A stretch of DNA of 64,000 nt from contig NZ_QGGG01000001.1 in assembly GCF_003148475.1 (NCBI RefSeq), forward strand, positions 124,001-188,000, given 5' to 3'. A program made the position numbers and the translations under genes. Below the pieces are notes generated by a model that did not search any database, was not told the origin of the DNA, and saw only the letters and a program-made list of their open reading frames with translations. This DNA comes from Pseudaminobacter salicylatoxidans (lineage in GTDB: Bacteria > Pseudomonadota > Alphaproteobacteria > Rhizobiales > Rhizobiaceae). How positions within the stretch are numbered: position 1 is the first letter of the stretch; each line of letters opens with the position of its first letter. Positions 1-8,279 of the stretch are shown here, piece by piece.

Positions 1-341
1 TTCTCGACGCCAGCGGAATAACCGGCTAGGAGTCCGCTGCTGGTGGCCATCTCGCCTCGGCGATGCCCGATCACGGGTAAATGACCTGAAGCGCGCCGCA
101 GTCCTGCGGGAGCGTCGCGCGCCTGTCAGTGCACGACTTTCCAAAAACCGGTTGTCCCTTGCGCCGACACGCACCATTCCGTTGGGAATGGCGCTCGAAC
201 CCGGTTTGCATCGACGGTATAAACCGTGCCCGACCGATCCATTATCGTCATCCTGCGGCTGCTGCAAAACGATCTGCGAATGTGGCTTGGCAAGAAATGT
301 TATATATGCATGGATATAGATAATTAGATATGGAGACTACC
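1..341. other. Non-coding lead-in, probable rhodanese promoter region
   Basis: I see no convincing gene here. A 64-codon open frame at 129-323 has no ribosome site and no recognisable motif. The last 45 bases before the rhodanese gene are A+T-rich (TTATATATGC near 300-309 and TGGATATAG near 311-319), unlike the G+C-rich surroundings, and probably hold its promoter. No clean -35/-10 pair could be fixed. Confidence 0.4.
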
Positions 342-926
342 GTGCGGTTTCAGGCCATCCTTGTTGCGCTTCTCACCCTCTTTTCGTCGCACGCCTTTGC
401 CGTGGACGAAGCGAGCCTGCCCAAAGCGAAGCAGACGAAGCTCGGTCTCTACCTGACGCCCGCGGAAGCCTACGAAATGATTGAGCCGAACCCGCAACAG
501 GTTCTGTTCATCGACGTGCGCGCGCCGGCGGAGGTGGCTTTCGTCGGCATGCCGTCTGCCGCCGACGCGAATATTCCCTACATGGTCCTGCCGGATTTTC
601 CTGTCTGGGATGAGGCGAAGTCGACCTTCAAGCTGGAAGCCAACCCGGATTTTGTGTCGGACGTGCGCAGCTTGGCTGAGAAAAAAGGCCTTGGTCCGGA
701 CGCCAGGGTGATTGTCATGTGCCGGTCGGGCGACCGCAGTGCCGCATCGGCAAACCTGCTGGCTGAAGCCGGGTTCACCCATGTCTATACCGTTGTCGAA
801 GGTTTCGAGGGCGACATGGCCAAAGAAGGCCCGAAAGCGGGAACCCGCAGTGTGAACGGATGGAAGAATGCCGGCCTGCCCTGGTCCTACAAGCTCGACC
901 GGGAAAAGATGTACGGCTTGCAATAG
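342..926 (+). CDS. Periplasmic rhodanese-domain protein
   Basis: This is a single-domain sulfurtransferase-like protein of about 194 residues. The N-terminus is a typical Sec signal (FQAILVALLTLFSSHAFA, then VDEA), so it should act in the periplasm. The rhodanese fold is shown by FIDVRAPAEV and by the active-site loop VMCRSGDRSA, whose Cys would carry the persulfide. I chose the GTG at 342 because GGAG lies six bases upstream. An in-frame ATG at 330 has no ribosome site and would add only four residues. It stands alone, convergent with the transporter operon to its right. The physiological sulfur donor and acceptor cannot be read from the sequence. Confidence 0.8.
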   Translation: MRFQAILVALLTLFSSHAFAVDEASLPKAKQTKLGLYLTPAEAYEMIEPNPQQVLFIDVRAPAEVAFVGMPSAADANIPYMVLPDFPVWDEAKSTFKLEANPDFVSDVRSLAEKKGLGPDARVIVMCRSGDRSAASANLLAEAGFTHVYTVVEGFEGDMAKEGPKAGTRSVNGWKNAGLPWSYKLDREKMYGLQ

Positions 927-940
927 ATCGGTATCAAGCT

Positions 941-972
941 GCTCCATTATATCCGCTTGGATATAATGGAGC
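941..972. terminator. Perfect 14-bp hairpin between convergent genes
   Basis: The arms GCTCCATTATATCC (941-954) and GGATATAATGGAGC (959-972) are exact reverse complements around a 4-base loop. The hairpin sits 15 bases after the rhodanese stop and the same distance after the stop of the opposing transporter gene, so it could serve as a bidirectional transcript end. There is no T-run on either side, so it is not a classical intrinsic terminator. Confidence 0.55.
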
Positions 973-987
973 CGACAGCGCCTTGCG

Positions 988-1710
988 CTAGGCGATCCCT
1001 TCGACGTGACCGCCCAGGAAAAGCTGGCCGACGCGCGGATCGCCCAGCAGGGTTTCGGCTCTGTCGTGCATCCGCGTCTGGCCAAGTTCCAGCACCAGCC
1101 CGTAATCGGACATGGCAAGCGCCGCCTTGGCGTTCTGTTCCACCATCAGGATGGTCACGCCGTTGTCGCGCAGGCGCATCAGCGTCTGAAACACTTCCTG
1201 CACCAGATTGGGCGACAGGCCGATCGACGGCTCATCGATCAGGATCAGCTTTGGGTCGAGAAGCAAGGCGCGGGCGACTTCGAGTTGCTTCTGCTGCCCG
1301 CCGGAGAGTTCTATGGCCTTGCGGTTGCGAAACTCGCGCAACATGGGGAACTGGTCCATCACCTTCTCGATGCGCTCGCGCACCCTGGCCTGATCGGGCG
1401 AGGTGATGCCGCCGAGTTCCAGGTTGTGATAGACGGAAAGCTGCGGCACCACGTTGCGCCCTTGCGGCACATAGGTCACGCCATGGGCGATCATCTGCCG
1501 GGGTTTTTGCCGCGTCACATCCTTGCCGTCGAGCAGGATCTGCCCGGACTGGATGTTCAGCAGACCGAATATCGCCTTGAAGACGGTGGACTTGCCCGCG
1601 CCGTTCGGCCCGATCACCGTGGTGATCGAGGCCTTCGGGACCGAAAACGACACGCCGTTGAGGATCGTGATCTTGCCGTAGCCGCCGTGCACATCTTTCA
1701 GTTCAAGCAC
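988..1710 (-). CDS. HAAT-family ABC transporter ATPase, LivF type
   Basis: This is the second ATP-binding subunit of a branched-chain-amino-acid-type (HAAT) importer, about 240 residues. Walker A is GPNGAGKST, the signature is LSGGQQKQLE, and Walker B is LILIDEPSIGLSP, followed by the LivF-typical VEQNAKAALAMSDYGLVLELG. The start is the GTG at 1710: GGGAGG lies just upstream, two bases separate it from the LivG stop, and the protein begins at the usual LivF position. A longer in-frame extension inside the LivG gene is not supported. It is the last gene of the operon SBP-livH-livM-livG-livF. The substrate is not determined; amino acids, amides or short acids are usual for the family. Confidence 0.88.
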   Translation of the reverse strand: MLELKDVHGGYGKITILNGVSFSVPKASITTVIGPNGAGKSTVFKAIFGLLNIQSGQILLDGKDVTRQKPRQMIAHGVTYVPQGRNVVPQLSVYHNLELGGITSPDQARVRERIEKVMDQFPMLREFRNRKAIELSGGQQKQLEVARALLLDPKLILIDEPSIGLSPNLVQEVFQTLMRLRDNGVTILMVEQNAKAALAMSDYGLVLELGQTRMHDRAETLLGDPRVGQLFLGGHVEGIA

Positions 1711-1712
1711 GC

Positions 1713-2459
1713 TCAGCCTCCCAGATACGCATCGATGACGGTCTGGTTCGCGCGGATTTCCTCCGGCTTGCCCTCGGCGATGATGTGTCCTTCCGCGAGC
1801 ACGATGATGCGTGTGCACAGGCTCATGACGAATTCCATATTGTGCTCGATCACCACGAAAGTCGTACCGTGCTCGGCATTGTAGGTGACAAGCCGCTCCT
1901 TCAGATTGGCAAGCATGGTGAGGTTGACGCCGCCGGCAGGCTCATCGAGCAGCACAAGGCTGGGGCCCGCCATCAGCGCCATCGCCGCATCGACCAGCTT
2001 CTGTTGCCCGTAGGACAGCGATCCGGCCAGCGTGTCGCGCAAATGCGTCAGGCGGAAGAAGGAGATCAGTTGCTCGGCCTGTTGCGTCAGTCCCGCATCG
2101 GAAGGGCCGAACAGCCGCGACAGCATGGTGCCGTGATGTTCCTGTCCTGCGAGGATGATGTTGTCGAGTACGGTCATCTTGGGGAAGACCGACAATTGTT
2201 GGAAGGTGCGGCCCACGCCAAGCTTGTTGAGATCGGAGGCGCGCATCTTCGAGACGTTCCTGCCGGTCACATGCACTTCGCCCGCATCGGGCGCGAGTTG
2301 GCCGAGAATGCAGTTGAACAGCGTCGATTTGCCGGAGCCATTCGGTCCGATCAGACCGAGGATTTCTCCCTTGTGCACATCGAAGGAGACGCCGCGCACG
2401 GCCTGGATGCCACCAAAGCTCTTTTCGATATTGCGGACAGAAAGAACGGGCGCGCTCAT
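1713..2459 (-). CDS. HAAT-family ABC transporter ATPase, LivG type
   Basis: First ATP-binding subunit of the same importer, 248 residues. It shows Walker A GPNGSGKST, the signature SLSYGQQKLVDAAMALM and Walker B LVLLDEPAGGVN, the LivG form with the longer Q-loop region (GVGRTFQQLSVF). The ATG overlaps the LivM stop by four bases, which indicates translational coupling. The C-terminus VIDAYLGG is typical of LivG. It should dimerise with the LivF protein on the inner face of the membrane. Confidence 0.9.
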   Translation of the reverse strand: MSAPVLSVRNIEKSFGGIQAVRGVSFDVHKGEILGLIGPNGSGKSTLFNCILGQLAPDAGEVHVTGRNVSKMRASDLNKLGVGRTFQQLSVFPKMTVLDNIILAGQEHHGTMLSRLFGPSDAGLTQQAEQLISFFRLTHLRDTLAGSLSYGQQKLVDAAMALMAGPSLVLLDEPAGGVNLTMLANLKERLVTYNAEHGTTFVVIEHNMEFVMSLCTRIIVLAEGHIIAEGKPEEIRANQTVIDAYLGG

Positions 2460-3439
2460 TGCAGGCGTGCTCCTTCACGCATGTCGGCGCGCACCTCGCG
2501 TCGCGGCCGGAATTTCTCACGCAGGCGTCCGCCAATGCCGATCAGGCCGGACGGGACGAAGACCAGCATGACGATGACCAGCGCCGAATAGATGATGAGG
2601 TAGTAGCCTGCCGTGAAGCGCAGCATCTCGGGCAGCATGATGACCACGCCTGCGCCGAGGAACGGGCCGAAGAAATAGCCCGCACCGCCGACCACCACCA
2701 TTAGCAGGATGCGCAGCGAATGGCCGACGCCGAAGGAGCCGGGCTCGATGAACTGGACGAGCGGCGTGATCAGCGCGCCGGCCAGACCGCCATAGACAGA
2801 GCCGATGGCGAAGGCCAGAAGCGTGATGCGGCGGGTATCGACGCCGAGGCTTTCGGCACGGACGGGGTTTTCGCGCAGCGCTTTGAAGGCGCGGCCCCAG
2901 GGCGAGCGCACGATGCCCCACATGACCAGCGAGGCGATGACCGTGATGCCGAGCGTGAAATAGTAGAACGGCAATTGCTTCATGGTGGAGAACAGGCCGA
3001 AATCCGGGCGCGGCATACCGACCAGGCCGTAGGAGCCGCCGGTCAGCCACTCCTCGTTGCGCAGGATGAGAAAGACCAGAGTGTTGAAGGCGAGCGTCAC
3101 GAAAGCCAGGAAATGGCCCTTCACCCGCAAGGCCGGATAGCCAAGCAGCAGCCCGACCGCAAAGCAGAGAATCAGCCCGAGCGGCATGGCGAGCACCCAG
3201 TGCCACCCGGCAAGCGTCAGCAGTGCGGTGGTGTAGGCTCCGATGGCCATGAACGAGGCCTGCGCCAGCGAAATCTGGCCGGCATAGCCGAGCGTGAGGT
3301 TGAGTCCCATGGCGGCGATGGAAAAGATCAGCCACGACGTCAGCGTGTAGACGATGTAGTTGCCCTGACCCAGCGGCGCGATGATTGCCAGAGCCAGCAG
3401 CAGGACGAGAAGAAGAGGGCGCAGCCAGCGTTTCATCAC
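2456..3439 (-). CDS. HAAT-family ABC transporter permease, LivM type
   Basis: Membrane subunit of 327 residues with 8-10 hydrophobic segments, beginning WLRPLLLVLLLALAIIAPLG. The LivM hallmarks GLNLTLGYAGQISLAQASF near residue 45 and ALRENPVRAESLGVD in the coupling region are present. The basic C-terminus (RREVRADMREG) is cytoplasmic. It overlaps both neighbours by four bases. It forms the channel together with the LivH-type protein. Confidence 0.9.
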   Translation of the reverse strand: MMKRWLRPLLLVLLLALAIIAPLGQGNYIVYTLTSWLIFSIAAMGLNLTLGYAGQISLAQASFMAIGAYTTALLTLAGWHWVLAMPLGLILCFAVGLLLGYPALRVKGHFLAFVTLAFNTLVFLILRNEEWLTGGSYGLVGMPRPDFGLFSTMKQLPFYYFTLGITVIASLVMWGIVRSPWGRAFKALRENPVRAESLGVDTRRITLLAFAIGSVYGGLAGALITPLVQFIEPGSFGVGHSLRILLMVVVGGAGYFFGPFLGAGVVIMLPEMLRFTAGYYLIIYSALVIVMLVFVPSGLIGIGGRLREKFRPRREVRADMREGARLQ

Positions 3440-4314
3440 ACCGACCTTCCTTCGGAAGTGCCCATGAGGCCCTGTGGACGCAGCATGATAATGACGATGA
3501 GCAGCACCAGCGGCAGAGCCGCCCTGTATTGCGCGGTCACATAGGTGGCGGTCAGATTGTCCAGAACGCCGATGAGCAGGCCGCCGACCAGCGCGCCGCG
3601 TATCTGGTTGAAGCCGCCGACAATGGCCGCGATGAAGGCGATCAGACCCAGCGTCTCACCATTGGAAAACTTTGCCAGATAGACCGGCGTTATGAGGAAG
3701 GAGGCAAGTGCCGCCAACGCGGCATTGATCAGGAAGGTGTAAAGGATCATCCGCTTCACATCGACGCCGAGAATTTCGGCCACGGCCGGGTTCTGCGCCG
3801 TCGCCTGCATGCAGCGTCCCGTACGCGTGCGGTTCAGGAACAGTGTCAGAAGCACCACCACGCCCAGCGATATGGCGAGATTGAACAGGTCCTGAAGCGA
3901 AACGACCGCGCCGAAAATATCGATCGGGTCATTGGGGAACATGGAGGGGAAGGGCTGCGCCTCGGCGGAGTAGAATTCCTTGACGCTCTCCTTCAGGAAA
4001 ATGCCCAGCGCCATGGTTGCGATGATCAGCGTGATGCCGCCATGCGGCAGGATCGGTTCGGCGATCAGCTTCTTGAACAGCACGCCCAGCACCAGCACGG
4101 ACAGGACAAGACCGACAAGCAAGGCGGGCAGGAAAGGCAGGCCGAAATAGCCCATGGCGACCAGCACGAAGAAGGCGGGCAGCATGACGAATTCGCCTTG
4201 CGCGAAATTCACCGTCTGGGCGGCCTGCCACACCAGCGTGAAGCCGATGGCGACCAGCGCATAGATGGAACCGGTCGCAAGACCGGACAGCAGGACTTGC
4301 AAAAGCTGGGACAT
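3436..4314 (-). CDS. HAAT-family ABC transporter permease, LivH type
   Basis: Membrane subunit of 292 residues. The N-terminus LLSGLATGSIYALVAIGFTL and the motif QTVNFAQGEFVM are characteristic of LivH. The cytoplasmic coupling region reads CMQATAQNPAVAEILGVDVKR, and the tail LRPQGLMGTSEGR is the usual LivH end. The ATG at 4314 is preferred over an in-frame TTG at 4329. Its ribosome site is weak (GAAAAGA), which suggests translation below that of the binding-protein gene upstream. Confidence 0.88.
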   Translation of the reverse strand: MSQLLQVLLSGLATGSIYALVAIGFTLVWQAAQTVNFAQGEFVMLPAFFVLVAMGYFGLPFLPALLVGLVLSVLVLGVLFKKLIAEPILPHGGITLIIATMALGIFLKESVKEFYSAEAQPFPSMFPNDPIDIFGAVVSLQDLFNLAISLGVVVLLTLFLNRTRTGRCMQATAQNPAVAEILGVDVKRMILYTFLINAALAALASFLITPVYLAKFSNGETLGLIAFIAAIVGGFNQIRGALVGGLLIGVLDNLTATYVTAQYRAALPLVLLIVIIMLRPQGLMGTSEGRSV

Positions 4315-4334
4315 CGCAAATCTTTTCAAAAAAT

Positions 4335-4388
4335 GTCGCGGCGGGTGGAGCGGTTCATATGTTTCTGAACTGCTCCACCCGCCGCGAC
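4335..4388 (-). terminator. Attenuator/terminator hairpin between binding protein and permease
   Basis: Two 22-base arms (4335-4356 and 4367-4388) are complementary with one G·T position around a 10-base loop. Read on the minus strand the G+C-rich stem is followed by ATTTTTTG, a typical intrinsic-terminator tail. Position: 11 bases after the binding-protein stop and 20 bases before livH. Such partial terminators let the binding protein be made in excess over the membrane subunits. Confidence 0.75.
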
Positions 4389-4399
4389 GATCAAAATCA

Positions 4400-5536
4400 T
4401 CAGTTGGCCGGAACCGTGCCGATCACGACAGGCGCGCCGTCCTTGACCTGCACCATGAAGCTCGGGCGCGACATTTCTCCGTTCTCGTCCCAGCAGGTAT
4501 CGAGCAGGATCTTCGGATAGTCGGCAGCCTTCAGGCAAAGCCCGTGCATCTTCTCGGCGAATGCTTCGCCATCGGCCTTGCCCACCAGTTCGGTCACATA
4601 TTTCGTGGTCCAGGCGCCGACATAGCCCTTGATCGCGTCATGGGTAGGCTTGCGCTTGAAGGTTTCCTCGAACTTTTTGGCAAAATCGCCGATGCCCGGC
4701 ACATCGGTCGCGGTCGCGGTAACGCCGACATGGGCGATCGCGCCTTCGGCGGCTGCGCCGGCAAGTTCGATGACCTTGGCTTCGGTCAGTGTCACTTCAC
4801 CGATCAGCGGCATCGGCAGCGCCTGCTTTTTCGCCTCGATCAGGAAGCGCGCGGATTCCTCCTGGTTCATGTAGACGAACACGGCTTCGGGGTTGGCTTC
4901 CTTCAGCTTGGAAACGTCCGCGGCATAGTCCGTCTGCGCCTGCTCGGAAGCGACGTCGGCGATGACCTCGATGCCAGCCTTCTTCATTTCCTCGACGAAG
5001 ACGTCGCGGCCGCCCTTGCCGAACTCGTTGTTGACCCAGGCAACGCCGACCTTCTTTGCCTTCAGCGTATCGGTGAAATAGGCCGTCAGCGCGGGAACGC
5101 CCTTCTGCGCGCCGGACGAGGTGCGGTAAACGAAGGGATTGCCCTTCTCGACGATGCTCGGCGCTTCCGAACCGACGAATTGTGGCGTGCTGTTCTGCTG
5201 GGCAACCAGCATGTTGACCATGGTCGAGCCAGAATAGATCGTGCCGAGGATCGCAAAGGCGCCTTCGTCGATGGCCTTCTGCACCAGCGCGCGCGACACC
5301 TGCGGGTCGGTCTGCGTATCGTATTCGATAAGCTCGACCTTGTTCTGGAGGATGCCGCCATCGGCGTTGATTTCTTCCACGGCGATCTTGATGCCGTCAC
5401 GCCAGTTGGTGCCAGCCGGAGCGCCCGGACCGGAAAGCTCGGCGACCATGCCAAGCTTCATGGTTTCCTGCGCCTGCGCGGCTCCCGTCGCAGTCAGAAC
5501 TGCGGTTGTCACCGCAAGCAGGTATTTGCGATACAT
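4400..5536 (-). CDS. HAAT-family periplasmic substrate-binding protein (LivJ/LivK-like)
   Basis: Soluble receptor of the importer, 378 residues. The signal peptide is YRKYLLAVTTAVLTATGAAQA; the mature protein starts QETMKLGMVAELSGPGAP. The Peripla_BP_6 fold is visible in WRDGIKIAVEEINADGG, LIEYDTQTDPQ and LGTIYSGSTMVNM. The ATG at 5536 follows GGGGAGGA with good spacing; an 18-codon upstream extension would spoil the signal peptide. First gene of the operon. The ligand is unknown; the fold accepts amino acids, amides, urea and aromatic acids. Confidence 0.88.
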   Translation of the reverse strand: MYRKYLLAVTTAVLTATGAAQAQETMKLGMVAELSGPGAPAGTNWRDGIKIAVEEINADGGILQNKVELIEYDTQTDPQVSRALVQKAIDEGAFAILGTIYSGSTMVNMLVAQQNSTPQFVGSEAPSIVEKGNPFVYRTSSGAQKGVPALTAYFTDTLKAKKVGVAWVNNEFGKGGRDVFVEEMKKAGIEVIADVASEQAQTDYAADVSKLKEANPEAVFVYMNQEESARFLIEAKKQALPMPLIGEVTLTEAKVIELAGAAAEGAIAHVGVTATATDVPGIGDFAKKFEETFKRKPTHDAIKGYVGAWTTKYVTELVGKADGEAFAEKMHGLCLKAADYPKILLDTCWDENGEMSRPSFMVQVKDGAPVVIGTVPAN

Positions 5537-6004
5537 TGATGTCCTCCCCTGAGTGATGGATGCGCCGTTGCAGCGCCTCCAATACGCCATCCCGTAAAAT
5601 TCAATGTCTGGTCAAGGGTTCTTTCCTGACCAGATCTGAGCGCGATAGCCTATGTCCGGCAGGTGACGGTTTGGCAAGGCGCCAAATCCGGGCAAGGGCG
5701 CAGAAACAAGACTAATTGTGCAATGCCGGGGAAAAATCTGCCGCCAGACGGAAACGCCCAGTGTCGCACAAATGCGGTGAAAACAGCGGGATAGGGCCGA
5801 ACATGTCATTCGTCAGGATGGCCATCGCGTGGCGGCTGTGGAAAACCGTCCCTCCGCCTCGCTCTGGACCCGTCCGGTTTCCTGCAAAATTATTCCAGGT
5901 GGGAACTGCGACTTCAGGGTCGTCGCCACCCTTGCTGCAAATTGGCAAAGGCATGAGGGCTTCTCCAATTGGAAAAGCCTCCATGTTCAAAGGGTTGCCA
6001 GAAT
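5537..6004. promoter_or_regulatory. Intergenic region upstream of the first HAAT operon
   Basis: The 468 bases hold no credible gene. They must carry the minus-strand promoter of the HAAT operon and the 3' end of the kinase operon. A 7-bp inverted repeat CTGGTCA/TGACCAG (5608-5614 and 5627-5633) lies about 70 bases before the operon start and contains TTGACC on the minus strand. It could be an operator or part of a promoter, but no matching -10 is clear. Confidence 0.4.
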
Positions 6005-6952
6005 TTAGCTGCGCCGGGACGCGGCGCGATCCGCGCGGAAGCGCTCGATCATCTCGACGGTGGCGACGCCGCCTTGCGGGCCTTCGATCGTGACCGCTCG
6101 CGACGCCGCTGCGACGGCGAACTCCAGGGCCGAGGCAAGGTCGGGGTGGCGGTCAACGGCGTGGACGAGCGCGCCGCCGAATGTGTCGCCCGCGCCGGTC
6201 ACGTCCACCACAGGCACGTCGTAGCCGGCCACGCGAACGATACCGCTGCCGTCGTAGGCCTCGGCACCGGCGGCGGCGAGGGTGCGGATGACGATGCGAA
6301 CCTCGTGCCTGCGCATCCAGTCGTTGATCGCGTCCAGTTCGGTCGTGCCGAAGGCGAGGCCGAAACCGATCTCGTTCATGATGACGATGTCGGCGCCACG
6401 CAGATATTCGACATCGTCCGGCACGAAACCGTCGACATCAAGGTCGAACACCAGTTTGCGACCATGTGCGCGCAGATCCGCCAGCAGTTCCGCGCCGGCA
6501 AGGCCGTCGCCGCGCAGGCGCTTGGAGCGGGAAATGGTGGTGTAGAGATAGCCGGGCTTGCGTAGCGCTTCCAATGTGGGGGCGGGGAGATGCATGAGCG
6601 CATTGCCGGTTTCGCCGATCAGCACCACATGCTCGTCCCCGACGAGAAAGATCATGTTGTGCGAATTGGCTGTTCCGGCATCGTGCAGCATGTGCGTGGT
6701 GGCGACGCCGAGTCGGTTGAGCTCGTCGCACAGCCGCCGCGACAGATCGCTGTGGTTGAGCAGCGAAATGAACTCGGTGCTCCCGCCCAGCCCCGCATGC
6801 GCGCTCGCGGCATTGGCGATCATGCCACCGACATAGCTCTTGTTCTCGCGGAAATAAGCCTTGTCGGCGAGGCCGGGCCAGCGCTCGGCCGTGTAATAGT
6901 CGTCGAGCGCAACGTCGCCGATGAAGAAGGCGGTGGCGTCAGCCATTCGCAT
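6005..6952 (-). CDS. PfkB-family carbohydrate/nucleoside kinase
   Basis: Cytoplasmic kinase of the ribokinase/PfkB superfamily, 315 residues, expected to phosphorylate a sugar or nucleoside hydroxyl with ATP. The N-terminal region has FIGDVALDDYYTAERWPG and VGGMIANAASAHAGLGGSTE (PfkB signature 1). The C-terminal motif VVDVTGAGDTFGGALVHA contains the catalytic Asp and anion hole. The start is ATG 6952 (or ATG 6946), overlapping the preceding gene by 8-14 bases. It is the last gene of the operon that also encodes a BtpA/SgcQ protein and an amino-acid-type ABC transporter. Substrate not predictable from the sequence. Confidence 0.85.
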   Translation of the reverse strand: MRMADATAFFIGDVALDDYYTAERWPGLADKAYFRENKSYVGGMIANAASAHAGLGGSTEFISLLNHSDLSRRLCDELNRLGVATTHMLHDAGTANSHNMIFLVGDEHVVLIGETGNALMHLPAPTLEALRKPGYLYTTISRSKRLRGDGLAGAELLADLRAHGRKLVFDLDVDGFVPDDVEYLRGADIVIMNEIGFGLAFGTTELDAINDWMRRHEVRIVIRTLAAAGAEAYDGSGIVRVAGYDVPVVDVTGAGDTFGGALVHAVDRHPDLASALEFAVAAASRAVTIEGPQGGVATVEMIERFRADRAASRRS

Positions 6953-7454
6953 GCTCCGGCGCAGTCACCAGCACGGGGCCGCCCTTGATGTCGACCCAGG
7001 GCGAGGCGCCGAGGCCACAGGTCGCCATCCAATAGTAGCGGACCTCGCGTTCCACCCCGTGGCAGGCGTCGTGCCAGGTACCTTTGTTGAGCACGACGAT
7101 GGTGCCCGGCTCGATAACGAAGGCGCGGATGTTTTCCGCGCTCGGACAATCTTCCTCGGTGGGTGCGGCTACCGCCAGAACGATCGGGTCGGCCGCGCAG
7201 AACAGCGCCTCTTCAGTGAGCAGGTGCCGCTCCATCTTGGCGGAATGAAAAGGGCAGGCGCTGCCCAGCGTATAGCCGAGGCTGCCGTTCGAGCTGATGA
7301 GCGGGTTGGCGGTGTAGGTGTCCTCCCAGCCGGGACCTTGCGAATGGATGGTGCGGGTGGCCGGATCGCCCGAGGGGTCCGACGACTTCATGTCGTAGAC
7401 GCGACCGTAGGGCGAGAAATCGCCTTCGAGCACATTGATGGCTTCGATCTGCAT
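6939..7454 (-). CDS. Ureidoglycolate lyase-like (AllA-fold) protein
   Basis: A cupin-like protein of 171 residues with the layout of ureidoglycolate lyase (PF04115). MERHLLTEEALF corresponds to the RHP/SQAF region, and AFVIEPGTIVVLNKGTWHDA to the conserved PGQGVxYxxGTWHHP segment. The similarity is at motif level only. No allantoin genes lie nearby, so the true substrate is probably not ureidoglycolate but the intermediate of this operon. It starts three bases after the BtpA-family gene and overlaps the kinase gene, so co-expression is likely. Confidence 0.6.
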   Translation of the reverse strand: MQIEAINVLEGDFSPYGRVYDMKSSDPSGDPATRTIHSQGPGWEDTYTANPLISSNGSLGYTLGSACPFHSAKMERHLLTEEALFCAADPIVLAVAAPTEEDCPSAENIRAFVIEPGTIVVLNKGTWHDACHGVEREVRYYWMATCGLGASPWVDIKGGPVLVTAPEHANG

Positions 7455-7457
7455 GGC

Positions 7458-8228
7458 TCAGGCCTCCACGCGCATCGCGGCTGCCGCGCTTTCGCCGCGC
7501 AGCCCCTCGACCACGCTCATGAGTTCTGCAACATGCGCGCCGTCAACGATGCCGGTGTCGGCGTAAGTGTCCTTGAAGTAGCTGCCGACGATCGCGCCAT
7601 CCGCTTCCAGAAGCTGCTCGCGGGCATTGGCGGCCGTCAAGCCCGCGCCGATGAGCAACGGAAAGTTGCTGCCGGTCGTGGCGCGGAAACGGCGCACCTT
7701 GTCGAGGTCGGTCACCTGGCCAGTGGCGTCGCTGGTTACCACGATGGCGTCGCAGCGCTCCTTGCCGATAGTCAGGTCTTCCGGTTCCGAGCGGCCGGAC
7801 TTCACCGGCTGGTATTTGAAACGCACGCCGCCGAACAGCACCGACGACACGCTGCCGCGCAATTCGGCAAGCTCGGCGGCAAAGTCCATGTCTTCATCGG
7901 GCGGCAGGTGGCCGGCAACCGAATCCATCTGGATGAAATCGACCCTGAACTGTTTCGCCAATTCAAAGGCCAGATGATGATCGCGCAGCACGTTCAGGCC
8001 GACCAGCACGTCGGGATTGAGCGTCTCAAGCCATTCGAGCACGCTGCGGACGTCGTCCTTGTCGCCGAAATAGTTTTCCACGATGACGCCGTCGACGCCG
8101 TTGGCGATCAGCGTTTCGGTCTCCTTGCGAGCGATTTCCAACCGTTCTTCGGCGGATGAACCCGTCAGGTGCAGCATGCCCAGAATCGGCTTGGGAGTGA
8201 CGAAGATCTCGCTGAAACGCTTGCTCAA
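7458..8228 (-). CDS. BtpA/SgcQ-family TIM-barrel protein
   Basis: A 256-residue protein of the BtpA/SgcQ family (PF03437). Features are ILGMLHLTGSS at the N-terminus, LIANGVDGVIVENYFGDKDD, LVGLNVLRDHHLAFELAKQF and, near the C-terminus, LLIGAGLTAANAREQLLEADGAIVGSYFK, a phosphate-binding pattern of TIM barrels. BtpA was named in cyanobacteria for photosystem I biogenesis, and SgcQ sits in an E. coli sugar operon; no reaction is established. Here the neighbouring kinase and ABC transporter point to a catabolic role on a phosphorylated compound (inference). Confidence 0.8.
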   Translation of the reverse strand: MSKRFSEIFVTPKPILGMLHLTGSSAEERLEIARKETETLIANGVDGVIVENYFGDKDDVRSVLEWLETLNPDVLVGLNVLRDHHLAFELAKQFRVDFIQMDSVAGHLPPDEDMDFAAELAELRGSVSSVLFGGVRFKYQPVKSGRSEPEDLTIGKERCDAIVVTSDATGQVTDLDKVRRFRATTGSNFPLLIGAGLTAANAREQLLEADGAIVGSYFKDTYADTGIVDGAHVAELMSVVEGLRGESAAAAMRVEA

Positions 8229-8279
8229 GTGACTGTCCTATCTTGTGAATTTCTGATGTCCGGCCCGCCGCAGGAAGCG

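Noticed and set aside
129-323. Possible 64-residue gene before the rhodanese
   Set aside because: No ribosome site, no known motif, unusual composition, and it ends inside the A+T-rich promoter-like stretch.
988-5536. Naming the first HAAT operon as leucine/isoleucine/valine uptake
   Set aside because: The family covers many ligands and nothing nearby points to branched-chain amino acids, so only the subunit type is given.
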